Shown here piece after piece: positions 31,798 through 40,256 of a DNA stretch of 64,000 nt (positions within the stretch are counted from its first letter, which is position 1; every line of letters starts with the position of its first letter). Source of the stretch: Chryseobacterium oranimense (GTDB taxonomy: Bacteria > Bacteroidota > Bacteroidia > Flavobacteriales > Weeksellaceae). The stretch is from positions 124,001-188,000 of the forward strand of contig NZ_FQWT01000007.1 in assembly GCF_900129755.1 (NCBI RefSeq), read 5' to 3'. The notes under the pieces are model-generated. The model was not told where the DNA came from, searched no databases, and worked only from the letters and a program-made list of their open reading frames with translations. Both the position numbers and the translations under genes were made by a program.

Positions 31798-32310
31798 TTA
31801 TTTCTTTATATATTCCTTAAAAAATCTCTGCTGAGACTCAAAAGCAATATCATTAAGGTCCAGTGTATTCAAAGGAATCCAGACGGCCTCTGATATTTCA
31901 GAAAGCTCAAGGCTCACTTCAAATTTTTCCGGAACATTATACTCATAAAAGAGATCAATCGTATTATAATCGATTTCTTTATATTGGTAAACGTTTGGAA
32001 GACTGGCCAAATACTTTAAATTTGAAATATCCACATCAAGCTTAAGCTCTTCAAAAAGCTCTCTTTTACATGTTTCCTCAGCACTTTCCTTTGGATCTAC
32101 AAAGCCTCCGGCCAGATCCAGTTTTCCCTTTTTAGGATCACGGTTTCTTCTGGTAAGGTAGATTTCGTCACCACATCGGATAACAACGGCTACCGCGCCG
32201 GCAACATTATTATAGAGGGTGAAACCACATTCGGGACAGCTCCATTTTTTTTCACCGTCCCAGTGCAGGGTTTCTTTGCCACAGCTTGGGCAGTATTTCA
32301 GTAATTTCAT
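31798..32310 (-). CDS. Nudix hydrolase with N-terminal zinc ribbon
   Basis: A 170-residue protein. The N-terminal zinc ribbon has cysteines C7, C10, C25 and C28. The Nudix domain carries a full box, GGFVDPKESAEETCKREL then FEEL, matching Gx5Ex7REUxEE. This zinc-ribbon architecture resembles NADH pyrophosphatase (NudC-like) or related nucleotide-cleaning enzymes, but the protein is short and lacks the NudC SQPWPFPxS motif. The exact substrate is unknown. The XerD gene lies 41 bases upstream on the same strand. Confidence 0.88.
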   Translation of the reverse strand: MKLLKYCPSCGKETLHWDGEKKWSCPECGFTLYNNVAGAVAVVIRCGDEIYLTRRNRDPKKGKLDLAGGFVDPKESAEETCKRELFEELKLDVDISNLKYLASLPNVYQYKEIDYNTIDLFYEYNVPEKFEVSLELSEISEAVWIPLNTLDLNDIAFESQQRFFKEYIKK

Positions 32311-32351
32311 CTGTTCTAATTAATTTTTCAAAAATCAGATGCAACTGCGCT

Positions 32352-33266
32352 TCATTGAGCAATATTGATATTCCTCGGATGGTAACTCAAAATTACATCC
32401 CGAAGCTCTTCTGTCTTCAGATGGGTATAGATCTCCGTAGTGGTAATGCTGGAGTGCCCAAGCATTTCCTGGATATAGCGAAGGTCCGCACCATTCTGTA
32501 AAAGGTGTGTTGCAAAAGAATGTCTGAAAGTGTGTGGAGATATTTTTTTGCTTACGCCAGCTTTATCTGTAAGTTCTTTAATGATCAGGAATACGATCAC
32601 TCTGGACATAGAGGTGCCACGGCTGTTCAGAAACAGAGTATCTTCGTATTTCTTATTAATCTTGTTTTTCGAACGTACTTCTTTAATGTAGGTTTCCAAA
32701 AGTTCAGCAGTATAATCGGCTAAAGGAACAAAACGTGTTTTGTTGCCTTTCCCGTTTACCTTGATATACTGTTCCTTGAAATTAATGTTCGAAATTTTAA
32801 GGTCAATAAGTTCCGAAACACGCAATCCGCATCCGTAAAGAACTTCAATGATACAATGATTTCTCTTTCCGAGATCAGAATCTGCCTCAATGGCTGCGAT
32901 GATCTTATTGATATCCGGCAGGCTTAAGGTGTCAGGAAGATATAATCCCAGTTTAGGGCCTTCAAGCAGTGAAGCAGGGTTGTCTTCCCTGAACTCATCT
33001 TCAAGAAGGAACTTGAAGAAAGCTTTTATGGAAGAAATCCATCTTGCCTGAGATCTTTCGCTGAACTTCTGTTTGGAAAGATTGAAGATATATTCCTGTA
33101 AGTTTTCGTACCCGATAGAATCCGGACCGACATTTTCCAGATCTACTTCGGCGTAATCTTTTAATTTTTTGATGTCTCGAATATAGGCATCGAGAGTGTT
33201 TTCTGAAAAATTTCTTTCGAAGCGAAGAAATATTTCAAAATCTTTGATCTTTTCATCCCAAGTCAT
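32352..33266 (-). CDS. xerD: Tyrosine recombinase XerD
   Basis: A 304-residue tyrosine recombinase of Xer size. SAM-like core-binding domain at about 1-95, then catalytic domain with R149 (GCGLRVSEL), K174 region, H246xxR249 (HTFRH), H272 (LGHSS) and nucleophile Y281. The compact architecture fits XerC/XerD that resolve chromosome dimers at dif; no mobile-element neighbours or attachment repeats are seen. It starts nine bases after the dCMP deaminase stop, so they share an operon. XerC versus XerD cannot be fully settled by eye, but the overall sequence fits XerD better. Confidence 0.87.
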   Translation of the reverse strand: MTWDEKIKDFEIFLRFERNFSENTLDAYIRDIKKLKDYAEVDLENVGPDSIGYENLQEYIFNLSKQKFSERSQARWISSIKAFFKFLLEDEFREDNPASLLEGPKLGLYLPDTLSLPDINKIIAAIEADSDLGKRNHCIIEVLYGCGLRVSELIDLKISNINFKEQYIKVNGKGNKTRFVPLADYTAELLETYIKEVRSKNKINKKYEDTLFLNSRGTSMSRVIVFLIIKELTDKAGVSKKISPHTFRHSFATHLLQNGADLRYIQEMLGHSSITTTEIYTHLKTEELRDVILSYHPRNINIAQ

Positions 33267-33275
33267 ATTTGTGCT

Positions 33276-33698
33276 TTATTTTTTTAGTTCACAGTCCGAT
33301 ATTTGTTCTATTTCAATACCATGATTCCTCAAGAACGCTATTCCATCGTCGTCTGAATACTCATTAATATACACCAGCCTTGTAATTCCTGCCTGTAAAA
33401 TCAGCTTGCTGCATTCTTTGCATGGGGACAGCGTTAAATATAACGTTGCGCCTTTTGCAGATTGCGTGGAAGCGGCCAGCTTTAATATTGCATTGGCTTC
33501 CGCATGAAGTACATACCAGTGTGTTTTTCCCTCTTCATCTTCACAGCAGTTTTCAAATCCCGAAGGAGTTCCGTTGTAACCATCTGAAATAATCATCCTA
33601 TCTTTTACGATAAGAGCCCCTACCTGTTTTCTCTTACAGTAGGAGAGTGTTGCCCACTCCTGGGCCATTTTTAGATAAGCTTTATCAAACTTATTCAT
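33276..33698 (-). CDS. dCMP deaminase family protein
   Basis: A 140-residue zinc deaminase. Zinc and catalytic residues are HAE (H65, E67) and PCKEC (C93, C96), with GYNGTPSGFENC earlier as in deoxycytidylate deaminases. In the family it converts dCMP to dUMP to feed thymidylate synthesis. ComE-type homologues share the fold, but the short length and the GTPSG motif favour dCMP deaminase. It heads a two-gene unit with xerD. Confidence 0.9.
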   Translation of the reverse strand: MNKFDKAYLKMAQEWATLSYCKRKQVGALIVKDRMIISDGYNGTPSGFENCCEDEEGKTHWYVLHAEANAILKLAASTQSAKGATLYLTLSPCKECSKLILQAGITRLVYINEYSDDDGIAFLRNHGIEIEQISDCELKK

Positions 33699-33739
33699 AC
33701 CGCAGCATTAGTTTTTTCGAAATAATTTGGATTAAAAAT

Positions 33740-34507
33740 CTAGAAGTTAGGCTTTCTTTTCTCTAAAAAAGCGGAAACTCCTTCTTTCTTGTCGTTCAGT
33801 TCAAAAAGTTCCCCGAAATACTTGATTTCAGATTCAAAACCTTTATCCGTGTCAGACAAGTTAACGGCCTGTATTGCCTTTGATATAGCCATTGGTGAGT
33901 TATGGGCTATAATACTCGCTAATTCTTTTGTTTTGGTTAATAATTCTTCAATAGGGTATACTTCATTTACCAGTCCGATTTCTTTTGCTTTTTGAGCAGG
34001 AATCATTTTGGCAGAGAAGATCATTTCGTTGGCGATACCTTTTCCTACAAGTTTAGGAAGTCTTTGTGTTCCTCCGTATCCGGGGATTAATCCCAGGGTA
34101 ACTTCCGGAAGCCCCAGTTTTGCATTCTCTGATGCATATCTGATATGGCACGCCATGGCAAGCTCTAAACCTCCTCCTAGTGCAAAACCGTTAACGGCAG
34201 CAATTACAGGTTTAGATGTATTTTCAATTTTGTTGAACAGGGTATTATGCCCGTTTCTGGCCAGTTCTTCGGCTTTTTCCTGTCCAAAATCACTGAATTC
34301 TTTTATATCGGCCCCCGCTACAAACGATTTTTCACCACTTCCTGTAATGATAATTACCCTGCAGGATTCATCAGCATTAAGTTCGTCCATTGCTGAACTG
34401 ATCTCCTGAATCGTTTTCGCATTTAAAGCATTTAAGCTTTGAGGTCTGTTTATTGTAACAACAGCTAATTGGTCTTCCTTCTCTAATAATATATTTTCGT
34501 AACTCAT
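33740..34507 (-). CDS. Enoyl-CoA hydratase/isomerase family protein
   Basis: A 255-residue crotonase-fold enzyme from the ATG at 34507; a longer frame would need a TTG at 34555 lying in an A/T-rich spacer. Oxyanion-hole segments are VAGADIKEFSDFG and NGFALGGGLELAMACH, and the catalytic glutamates lie in GLPEVTLGLIPGYGGTQRL. This fits the short-chain enoyl-CoA hydratase that hydrates trans-2-enoyl-CoA in beta-oxidation. No other beta-oxidation genes are adjacent, so the pathway is inferred from family. Confidence 0.92.
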   Translation of the reverse strand: MSYENILLEKEDQLAVVTINRPQSLNALNAKTIQEISSAMDELNADESCRVIIITGSGEKSFVAGADIKEFSDFGQEKAEELARNGHNTLFNKIENTSKPVIAAVNGFALGGGLELAMACHIRYASENAKLGLPEVTLGLIPGYGGTQRLPKLVGKGIANEMIFSAKMIPAQKAKEIGLVNEVYPIEELLTKTKELASIIAHNSPMAISKAIQAVNLSDTDKGFESEIKYFGELFELNDKKEGVSAFLEKRKPNF

Positions 34508-34611
34508 TTTTCCACTATAAAATATTATTTTTTGCAAATTATGAATTTTTTGCAAAAAAAAGGAAAAAATATTATTTTTTTTTCCTTTTAATTGATGAAT
34601 TGTTCAAAATA

Positions 34612-36099
34612 CTATTTTGAGTGGTTCATCATATTCGCATCTATATTGATGTTAAGCTGAGATGCCACTTTCATGCCAAGTTCAATATTAGTCCTGAAAA
34701 AGTGACATAACTGTCGGTTGATAATCTCGTCTTTTTTTGGTCCGGAAATTCCTTTCATGCTTCCTACTATGTTGCTGATTAGGTGTTCTCTATCCTCAAC
34801 GTTCATTGCTTTTGTATAGAGCAGCCCGGGTTGGGTGTAGTGATCATCATCGTTTTCATTCCTGTTATAATTCGCAACATGAGCACTGTCCAGTTCATAT
34901 TCATAATTCTTATAAGAAGGATCAGGCTTGATATCATCAAAGCTGTTCGGGTAATAATTCGGTTTGTCCTGGTAAGCACTTGAGTCTGCCATGAAGCCGT
35001 CTCTCTGATAATTGTTGACAGCAAATGGGCATCGGTTCACTTCCAGCTGATGAGCATTTACTCCAACTCTGTATCTGTGGGCATCCGGATAAGAGAACAG
35101 TCTTCCCTGAAGCATTTTGTCCGGAGAAAAGCTTATTCCGTTAATCAGGCTGCTTGGTGAAAAAGCAGATTGTTCCACATGGGCAAAATAATTGACCGGA
35201 ACTTCGTTCAGCTCCATTTCTCCCACTTCAATTAATGGGAAATCACTTTGAAACCATACTTTGGTAATATCAAAAGGATTCCATCTGAAATCTTTGGCCT
35301 GCTCTTCTGTCATTACCTGGATATACATCGTCCATTTCGGGAAGTCTCCGTTTTCAATGGCGTTGCATAGATCTTCCTGGGCGAAATCCGGGTTTTCTCC
35401 CGCCATCTTTACGGCTTCTGCATCCGTAAAGTTTTTGATTCCCTGTTTTGTTTTAAAATGGAACTTTACCCAAACTCTTTCATTCTGATCATTGATCATT
35501 GAGAAAGTATGAGAGCCGAATCCGTGCATGTGTCTGTAGCCATATGGAGTTCCTCTGTCCGACATTAAAATTAGAACCTGGTGAAGGGATTCCGGATTAT
35601 GGCTCCAGAAATCCCACATCATCGTGGCGCTTTTCAGATTGGTTTTCGGAACTCTTTTCTGGGTGTGGATAAAATCCGGAAATTTTTTGGCATCTTTAAT
35701 AAAGAATACGGGTGTATTGTTTCCTACAAGATCCCAGTTTCCATCTTCCGTATAAAATTTCAAGGCAAAACCTCTCGGGTCTCTTGCCGTATCTGCACTT
35801 CCTTTTTCACCACCTACGGTAGAAAACCGGGCAAACATTCTGCATGAGTTTCCTACTTTTGAGAATAATTTAGCCTTTGTGTACTTAGTAATGTCATGGG
35901 TTACGGTAAATGTTCCGTATGCGCCGGTTCCCTTAGCGTGTACTATTCTTTCAGGAATTCTTTCCCTGACGAAGTGCGCGAGGTTTTCCTGAAGGATAAA
36001 ATCCTGCAGAAGGACAGGGCCTCTAGGACCTACGGTCTGCGAGTCCTGATGTTCAAAATAAGGAGCGCCATTGCTGAGCGTTAATTTTTTAGAATCCAT
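34612..36099 (-). CDS. katA: Catalase KatA
   Basis: A 495-residue small-subunit haem catalase that destroys hydrogen peroxide. Distal His is H54 in RIVHAKG, the NNTPVFFIKD block carries the distal Asn, and the proximal haem Tyr is in LFSYPDAHRYRVG at about 337. It is divergent from oxyR with a 132-base shared promoter region, a classic peroxide-inducible arrangement. A minus-strand -7 box TAAATTTG lies at 36162-36169. Downstream, an A/T-only hairpin (about 34557-34590) is the only terminator candidate. Confidence 0.97.
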   Translation of the reverse strand: MDSKKLTLSNGAPYFEHQDSQTVGPRGPVLLQDFILQENLAHFVRERIPERIVHAKGTGAYGTFTVTHDITKYTKAKLFSKVGNSCRMFARFSTVGGEKGSADTARDPRGFALKFYTEDGNWDLVGNNTPVFFIKDAKKFPDFIHTQKRVPKTNLKSATMMWDFWSHNPESLHQVLILMSDRGTPYGYRHMHGFGSHTFSMINDQNERVWVKFHFKTKQGIKNFTDAEAVKMAGENPDFAQEDLCNAIENGDFPKWTMYIQVMTEEQAKDFRWNPFDITKVWFQSDFPLIEVGEMELNEVPVNYFAHVEQSAFSPSSLINGISFSPDKMLQGRLFSYPDAHRYRVGVNAHQLEVNRCPFAVNNYQRDGFMADSSAYQDKPNYYPNSFDDIKPDPSYKNYEYELDSAHVANYNRNENDDDHYTQPGLLYTKAMNVEDREHLISNIVGSMKGISGPKKDEIINRQLCHFFRTNIELGMKVASQLNINIDANMMNHSK

Positions 36100-36161
36100 A
36101 TAGTTATGATTTGTATGGTTGATTTCCCGTGTAAACTGTCTTATGCAGACGTATTAAATAT

Positions 36162-36169
36162 CAAATTTA
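36162..36169 (-). promoter_or_regulatory. -7 promoter box for katA
   Basis: Minus-strand TAAATTTG fits TAnnTTTG exactly. Candidate -33 TTTG sites on this strand lie 16 or 23 bases upstream (36186-36189, 36193-36196), inside the oxyR promoter. The OxyR site probably overlaps here. Confidence 0.6.
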
Positions 36170-36177
36170 CTTGAATT

Positions 36178-36211
36178 TTTGATTACAAATGGCAAAAACA
36201 TTTTATCTTTG
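36178..36211 (+). promoter_or_regulatory. oxyR promoter
   Basis: TTTG (36178-36181), a 22-base spacer and TATCTTTG (36204-36211) fit the Bacteroidetes -33/-7 pair. The ATG follows after 20 bases. The promoter interleaves with that of katA on the other strand, fitting divergent autoregulated control. Confidence 0.6.
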
Positions 36212-36231
36212 TAATAGATAATATTAATCAC

Positions 36232-37182
36232 ATGAACATTCAGCAACTGGAGTATCTTATCGCTGTAGATAAGTACAAACATTTTGGTAAGGCAGCTCAG
36301 GCATGCTTTATTACGCAGCCTACACTAAGTGCGATGATACAAAAATTTGAGGATGAACTGGATGTGAAGGTATTCGACAGAACAACACACCCGATCCGTA
36401 CTACAGATGTAGGGCTTCAGATCATTGATCAGGCAAAGGTAATTATAGAATCTGTCAATGAGCTGAAAAATAAAGCCAATCTTTTGAATAATATTTTGGG
36501 AGGAACGATCAATTTGGGAATCATTCCTACTGTTTCTTCTTTCATTCTGCCAACGGAAATTTTTAAATTTTTGGAAGAGAATCCGAAAATCCAGATGAAT
36601 GTAAAAGAAATGACTACTGATAATATTATTAAAGCCTTGAAAGCAGGTGAACTGGATGCAGGAATTATTTCCACACCATATGATTCTGCGGATGAATTTT
36701 ACCAGGATTTTCTTTTCAATGAAGAGCTGATGATCTACAGCTCCAATACGGAAGCCAATAAAAAGAACTCTTATGTGGTTCCGGAAGAACTGAATGTAGA
36801 AAAAGTGTGGCTCCTTGAGGAAGGAAACTGCTTAAGAAACCAGTTTGAAAACATCTGTCATTTAAAAGAAAATACTTTAAAGCCGAAGAATCTGGATTTC
36901 TTAGCTTCTAATATCCAGACTTTAGTTCATATGGTGGATAAAGTGGGAGGAATCAGTATTCTGCCGGAATTGGCGCTGAGCCAGCTTTCTGAAGAGCAGA
37001 AGGAAAATGTTTTCAGATTCAAAAAGCCTTTCCCTTACAGAGAGATCAGCATCATATATTATAAGCCGACATTTAAGCAGAAAATTATTGATGAACTATC
37101 ACATTCTATCAAGAATTCTTTAGAGCTTAAACTTAACTATCACGCTAACCCGAAGGAATTTGTAAGCATCAAGCCGCAATGA
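36232..37182 (+). CDS. oxyR: LysR-type peroxide sensor OxyR
   Basis: A 316-residue LysR regulator. The N-terminal winged helix-turn-helix has FGKAAQACFITQPTLSAMIQ. The redox cysteines are C200 and C209 within EEGNCLRNQFENICHL, nine residues apart as C199/C208 are in Escherichia coli OxyR, where they form the peroxide-driven disulfide. Divergent katA supports the role. It should activate katA and repress or tune its own gene. Assignment rests on the Cys pair, surrounding LLEEGxCLRxQ motif and context. Confidence 0.95.
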   Translation: MNIQQLEYLIAVDKYKHFGKAAQACFITQPTLSAMIQKFEDELDVKVFDRTTHPIRTTDVGLQIIDQAKVIIESVNELKNKANLLNNILGGTINLGIIPTVSSFILPTEIFKFLEENPKIQMNVKEMTTDNIIKALKAGELDAGIISTPYDSADEFYQDFLFNEELMIYSSNTEANKKNSYVVPEELNVEKVWLLEEGNCLRNQFENICHLKENTLKPKNLDFLASNIQTLVHMVDKVGGISILPELALSQLSEEQKENVFRFKKPFPYREISIIYYKPTFKQKIIDELSHSIKNSLELKLNYHANPKEFVSIKPQ

Positions 37183-37272
37183 ACTAAGAAGGCCGTAAAG
37201 TGATATAAATCATTAATTTTAAGAAAATTATAATTAATAAGCAAAATTCTTTAGTATTAAAAAAATAGTACT

Positions 37273-37280
37273 TAAATTTG
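37273..37280 (+). promoter_or_regulatory. -7 promoter box for metK
   Basis: TAAATTTG fits TAnnTTTG. Transcription would start a few bases before the SAM-II-like element at 37292. The -33 region is weak. Confidence 0.55.
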
Positions 37281-37291
37281 CGGACGTTTAT

Positions 37292-37346
37292 TAACGAGGA
37301 AAAATTTGACCTGATTGCAACCTCTCTAAAAATATGCTAAAACAGT
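37292..37346 (+). ncRNA. SAM-II-like riboswitch upstream of metK
   Basis: The words GACCTGATTGCAACC and AAATATGCTAAAACAG match the SAM-II arrangement (GTATTGCAAG... and AAATGTAGCTAAAA in the structurally known example). P1 is GAGG (37296-37299) with CCTC (37321-37324). A pseudoknot is possible between the loop (TTGCA, CTG) and the 3' tail (TGCTAA, CAG). It lies between a promoter box and the SAM synthetase gene, exactly where product feedback is expected. P1 is short, so the class call is tentative; SAM-V has a similar core. Confidence 0.65.
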
Positions 37347-37411
37347 ATTCTTTTTCGGGCAATTATTCTTATTTTTCTTCACTTATTTTAATCTAAAAAA
37401 CAAAGAATAAT

Positions 37412-38692
37412 ATGTCTTATCTATTTACATCTGAATCTGTTTCAGAAGGACATCCGGATAAAATTGCCGATCAAATCTCCGATGCATTAATCGATCATTT
37501 CTTAGCATACGATAAAAACTCTAAGGTAGCTTGTGAAACTCTGGTAACTACAGGACAGGTAGTGCTTGCAGGAGAGGTGAAGTCTGACGCGTATCTTGAT
37601 GTACAGACTATTGCAAGAGATGTAATCAACGGAATTGGTTATACTAAAGGAGAGTATATGTTCAATGGGGATTCTTGCGGGGTAATCTCAGCAATCCATG
37701 AGCAGTCTCCTGATATTAACCAGGGTGTAGACAGAGCTGTAAATGACGGATCTTTCGAAGCCAAAGCCAATGCACAGGGTGCCGGCGACCAGGGAATGAT
37801 GTTCGGTTATGCAACCAACGAGACAGCTAATTATATGCCTCTTGCGTTAGACCTTGCCCACACTATCCTTAAAGAACTTTCTGCATTAAGAAGAGAAGGT
37901 AACGAAATTGCTTACCTGCGTCCGGATGCAAAAAGCCAGGTAACCATCGAGTATTCTGATGATCATAAACCGGTAAGAATTGATTCTATTGTAGTTTCTA
38001 CACAGCATGATGACTTTGGAACTGAAGAGGAAATGTTGAACAAGATCCGTGAAGATATCAAAAATATCCTTGTACCAAGAGTGGTGGCCCAACAAACTGA
38101 AGAGATCAAAGCTTTATTCAACGATCAGATCAAATATCACATCAATCCTACAGGTAAGTTTGTGATCGGAGGTCCTCACGGGGATACGGGTCTTACAGGA
38201 AGAAAAATCATTGTAGATACTTACGGAGGAAAAGGTGCTCACGGAGGTGGTGCTTTCTCAGGAAAAGACCCTTCAAAAGTAGACAGAAGTGCGGCTTACG
38301 CTACAAGACATATTGCTAAAAACTTAGTCGCTGCAGGAGTAGCTGATGAAGTTTTGGTACAGGTTTCTTATGCTATTGGTGTTGCTGAACCTTGTGGTTT
38401 ATATATCAATACTTACGGTACTGCAAAAGTAGATCTTCATGATGGGGATATTGCGAAGAAAGTGACTTCTATCTTCGATTTAAGACCTTACGCTATCGAG
38501 CAGAACCTGAAACTGAGAAATCCTATCTACCAGGAAACGGCTTCTTACGGGCATATGGGGAAAGAGCACTATACAGCTGATAAAACGTTCAATAAAGGTC
38601 AGAAAAATGAAATTACCCTTAAAGGACTTGAGTTCTTTACATGGGAAAAACTTGACAAAGTAGATGAAATTAAAGCCGCTTTCGGTATTTAA
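37412..38692 (+). CDS. metK: S-adenosylmethionine synthetase MetK
   Basis: A 426-residue enzyme making SAM from methionine and ATP. Family motifs: SEGHPDKIADQISD at the N-terminus, GAGDQGMMFGYA, and the P-loop-like GGGAFSGKDPSKVDRSAAY. It is about 30 residues longer than the Escherichia coli enzyme, with an internal insertion near residue 215 typical of Bacteroidetes forms. A SAM-II-like element upstream suggests feedback by its product. A strong terminator follows. Confidence 0.98.
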   Translation: MSYLFTSESVSEGHPDKIADQISDALIDHFLAYDKNSKVACETLVTTGQVVLAGEVKSDAYLDVQTIARDVINGIGYTKGEYMFNGDSCGVISAIHEQSPDINQGVDRAVNDGSFEAKANAQGAGDQGMMFGYATNETANYMPLALDLAHTILKELSALRREGNEIAYLRPDAKSQVTIEYSDDHKPVRIDSIVVSTQHDDFGTEEEMLNKIREDIKNILVPRVVAQQTEEIKALFNDQIKYHINPTGKFVIGGPHGDTGLTGRKIIVDTYGGKGAHGGGAFSGKDPSKVDRSAAYATRHIAKNLVAAGVADEVLVQVSYAIGVAEPCGLYINTYGTAKVDLHDGDIAKKVTSIFDLRPYAIEQNLKLRNPIYQETASYGHMGKEHYTADKTFNKGQKNEITLKGLEFFTWEKLDKVDEIKAAFGI

Positions 38693-38716
38693 TTCTTCTT
38701 TAAAAATAATAAATGG

Positions 38717-38748
38717 CTGCTTTATCTTTGGATAAGGCAGTTTTTTTT
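38717..38748 (+). terminator. Rho-independent terminator of metK
   Basis: Ten-base-pair stem CTGCTTTATC (38717-38726) with GATAAGGCAG (38731-38740), one G.U pair, loop TTTG, followed by eight T. Confidence 0.92.
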
Positions 38749-38774
38749 AATTTTACATCCTAAATAATTTAAAG

Positions 38775-39266
38775 ATGATGAATTTTAGAACGGGACTTGC
38801 CACACTTTCCATAATTTTCCTGAGCGTAATGGCAAAGGCGCAGTATACCATGCATAAAATGGTTACTGTGGGATATACTTACCAGAACCAGAGTTTCGGG
38901 GAAGTTGGGGGTAAGTTGCTTTTTCTGAAGAATGATGATGTGATATACAGACTGGGCGGATCTGCTCTGATGGGTTCCGCCAATTCCAAATTTGCCATCA
39001 TGCCGAAACTGCAGGCTGATGTTCTTCTTAATTTTGAAAAAAATGTAGATTTCTATCACTCTTATTATCTTCTGTTAGGAGCTGAAGGAACCAATAAATA
39101 TATTGCACCCAAAATAGGAGTTACTCTTTTCGGGCTGCTAGATCTTACCGGCGGGTATGCTTTTCCTATCGGAGACGCCCGTTTGAACGGAAAAGAGCTG
39201 AAAGGCTTAAATGTTAATTTTACATTAAATATCCCTACGGTCTTTATTCATGATATGTTTAAGTGA
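38775..39266 (+). CDS. Secreted protein of unknown function
   Basis: A 163-residue protein with a signal peptide (to about residue 23, ending AKAQ). The rest alternates polar and hydrophobic residues (GGKLLFLKNDDVIYRLGG, GVTLFGLLDLTGGYAFPIG) with many Gly and aromatic residues, like a small outer-membrane beta-barrel of perhaps eight strands. I do not recognise the family. It is preceded by the metK terminator and followed by an A/T-only perfect 12-bp hairpin, so it appears monocistronic. Confidence 0.75.
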   Translation: MMNFRTGLATLSIIFLSVMAKAQYTMHKMVTVGYTYQNQSFGEVGGKLLFLKNDDVIYRLGGSALMGSANSKFAIMPKLQADVLLNFEKNVDFYHSYYLLLGAEGTNKYIAPKIGVTLFGLLDLTGGYAFPIGDARLNGKELKGLNVNFTLNIPTVFIHDMFK

Positions 39267-39269
39267 TGT

Positions 39270-39299
39270 TTATTAAATTTTCTTGTTAAAATTTAATAA
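39270..39299. terminator. A/T-only hairpin after the 38775 gene
   Basis: TTATTAAATTTT (39270-39281) pairs perfectly with AAAATTTAATAA (39288-39299), loop CTTGTT. With no G or C and no U-run its strength as a terminator is doubtful. Confidence 0.45.
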
Positions 39300-39405
39300 T
39301 AGGTTAACAGTTATTAAAAAATTATTATATTTACACCATATAATAATTGTACTGCCTATTGATTTTACTTTACTCTAAAAAACTGTTTTGTATTTACAGC
39401 TAGGG

Positions 39406-39422
39406 CCAGATATAATATCTGG
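39406..39422 (+). promoter_or_regulatory. Leader hairpin of the sigma-factor gene
   Basis: CCAGATA (39406-39412) pairs with TATCTGG (39416-39422), loop TAA, 41 bases before the sigma-factor ATG. It has no U-run. A role in translation or stability is possible but unproven. Confidence 0.4.
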
Positions 39423-39463
39423 AGAATTGCTGGTCTGCAAATTTTTTATTATTGAGAAGAGTT

Positions 39464-40054
39464 ATGAAATCAAAAACGGACAGCCTACTAATTTCCCTTT
39501 ACCAGAAAGGAGACGAAGAAGCCCTATCGACCCTTATTCATCGTCATCAGAGAGAACTGTTTACATTCATTTTTTACAAAATTAATGATGAAGATCTGGC
39601 TAATGATGTTTTTCAGGATACATTCATGAAAATCATCCTGATGCTGAAAGAAGGAAGATATAACGAAGAAGGTAAATTCATTCTTTGGGCAAAAAGAATC
39701 GCACACAATCTTATCATTGATCATTTCAGACTGAAAGCAAAGAACGTGAAAGTTTCAGAAACTACTTTTGAAACAGACGAATATTCTATTTTTGATCTGA
39801 TCAGAGAACCGTCGGAAAATATTGAAGATCAGCTGGTAACATTGCAGATTCAGGAAGATTTGCTGAGAATGCTGCAGTTTCTGCCTCAAAACCAGCAGGA
39901 AGTTATTAAACTAAGGTTTTTTGACGGCCTGAGCTTCAAGGAAATTGCAGATCATACCAATATGAGTATCAATACCACATTGGGCAGAGTGCGTTATGCG
40001 CTGATTAACCTGAGAAAAATCATGGACGAAAATAACATTGTATTGACACGGTAG
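39464..40054 (+). CDS. ECF-type RNA polymerase sigma factor
   Basis: A 196-residue sigma-70 family factor from the ATG at 39464; an upstream TTG at 39452 is less likely. Region 2 is YKINDEDLANDVFQDTFMKI and RIAHNLIIDHFR; region 4 is FLPQNQQEVIKLRFFDGLSF followed by the helix-turn-helix IADHTNMSINTTLGRVRYAL. No anti-sigma gene is adjacent, so its control is unclear. The leader of more than 100 bases holds a small hairpin. ECF subgroup cannot be set by eye. Confidence 0.93.
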   Translation: MKSKTDSLLISLYQKGDEEALSTLIHRHQRELFTFIFYKINDEDLANDVFQDTFMKIILMLKEGRYNEEGKFILWAKRIAHNLIIDHFRLKAKNVKVSETTFETDEYSIFDLIREPSENIEDQLVTLQIQEDLLRMLQFLPQNQQEVIKLRFFDGLSFKEIADHTNMSINTTLGRVRYALINLRKIMDENNIVLTR

Positions 40055-40103
40055 GATAATATTTTTAAAAAATTCACGTTTATAGGAAAACATACTTTCG
40101 CCT

Positions 40104-40238
40104 ATGAAAAAAAATGATTCCTTAAAAGTGAAAACTTTGAAACCTAAGAAACAAACAATTGATTTTTTATTGAATTACTCAAAAAGTCTTGAACTGGTAA
40201 AAACCAAGAGCAAGAATTTTCATGTTTCCAAAAATTAA
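40104..40238 (+). CDS. Small lysine-rich protein of 44 residues
   Basis: A short frame ATG...TAA coding for 44 residues, 49 bases after the sigma-factor stop and 18 bases before the next start. It is rich in Lys and Ser (starts MKKNDSLKVK, ends FHVSKN), with a central TIDFLLNYSKSLELVK segment that could form an amphipathic helix. Base composition matches real coding sequence and the position inside a same-strand run favours a real gene, but no family is recognised and chance cannot be excluded at this length. Confidence 0.55.
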   Translation: MKKNDSLKVKTLKPKKQTIDFLLNYSKSLELVKTKSKNFHVSKN

Positions 40239-40256
40239 AGAGTAATTTTGTGCTGT

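Noticed and set aside
32352..33266. Tyrosine recombinase as sign of an integrated element
   Set aside because: Size and neighbours (dCMP deaminase, Nudix) fit housekeeping Xer; no attachment repeats, cargo genes or composition shift.
34555..34556. Longer start for the enoyl-CoA hydratase
   Set aside because: It would use TTG and add 16 residues encoded by an A/T-rich spacer without family similarity; the ATG at 34507 begins at MSYEN as expected.
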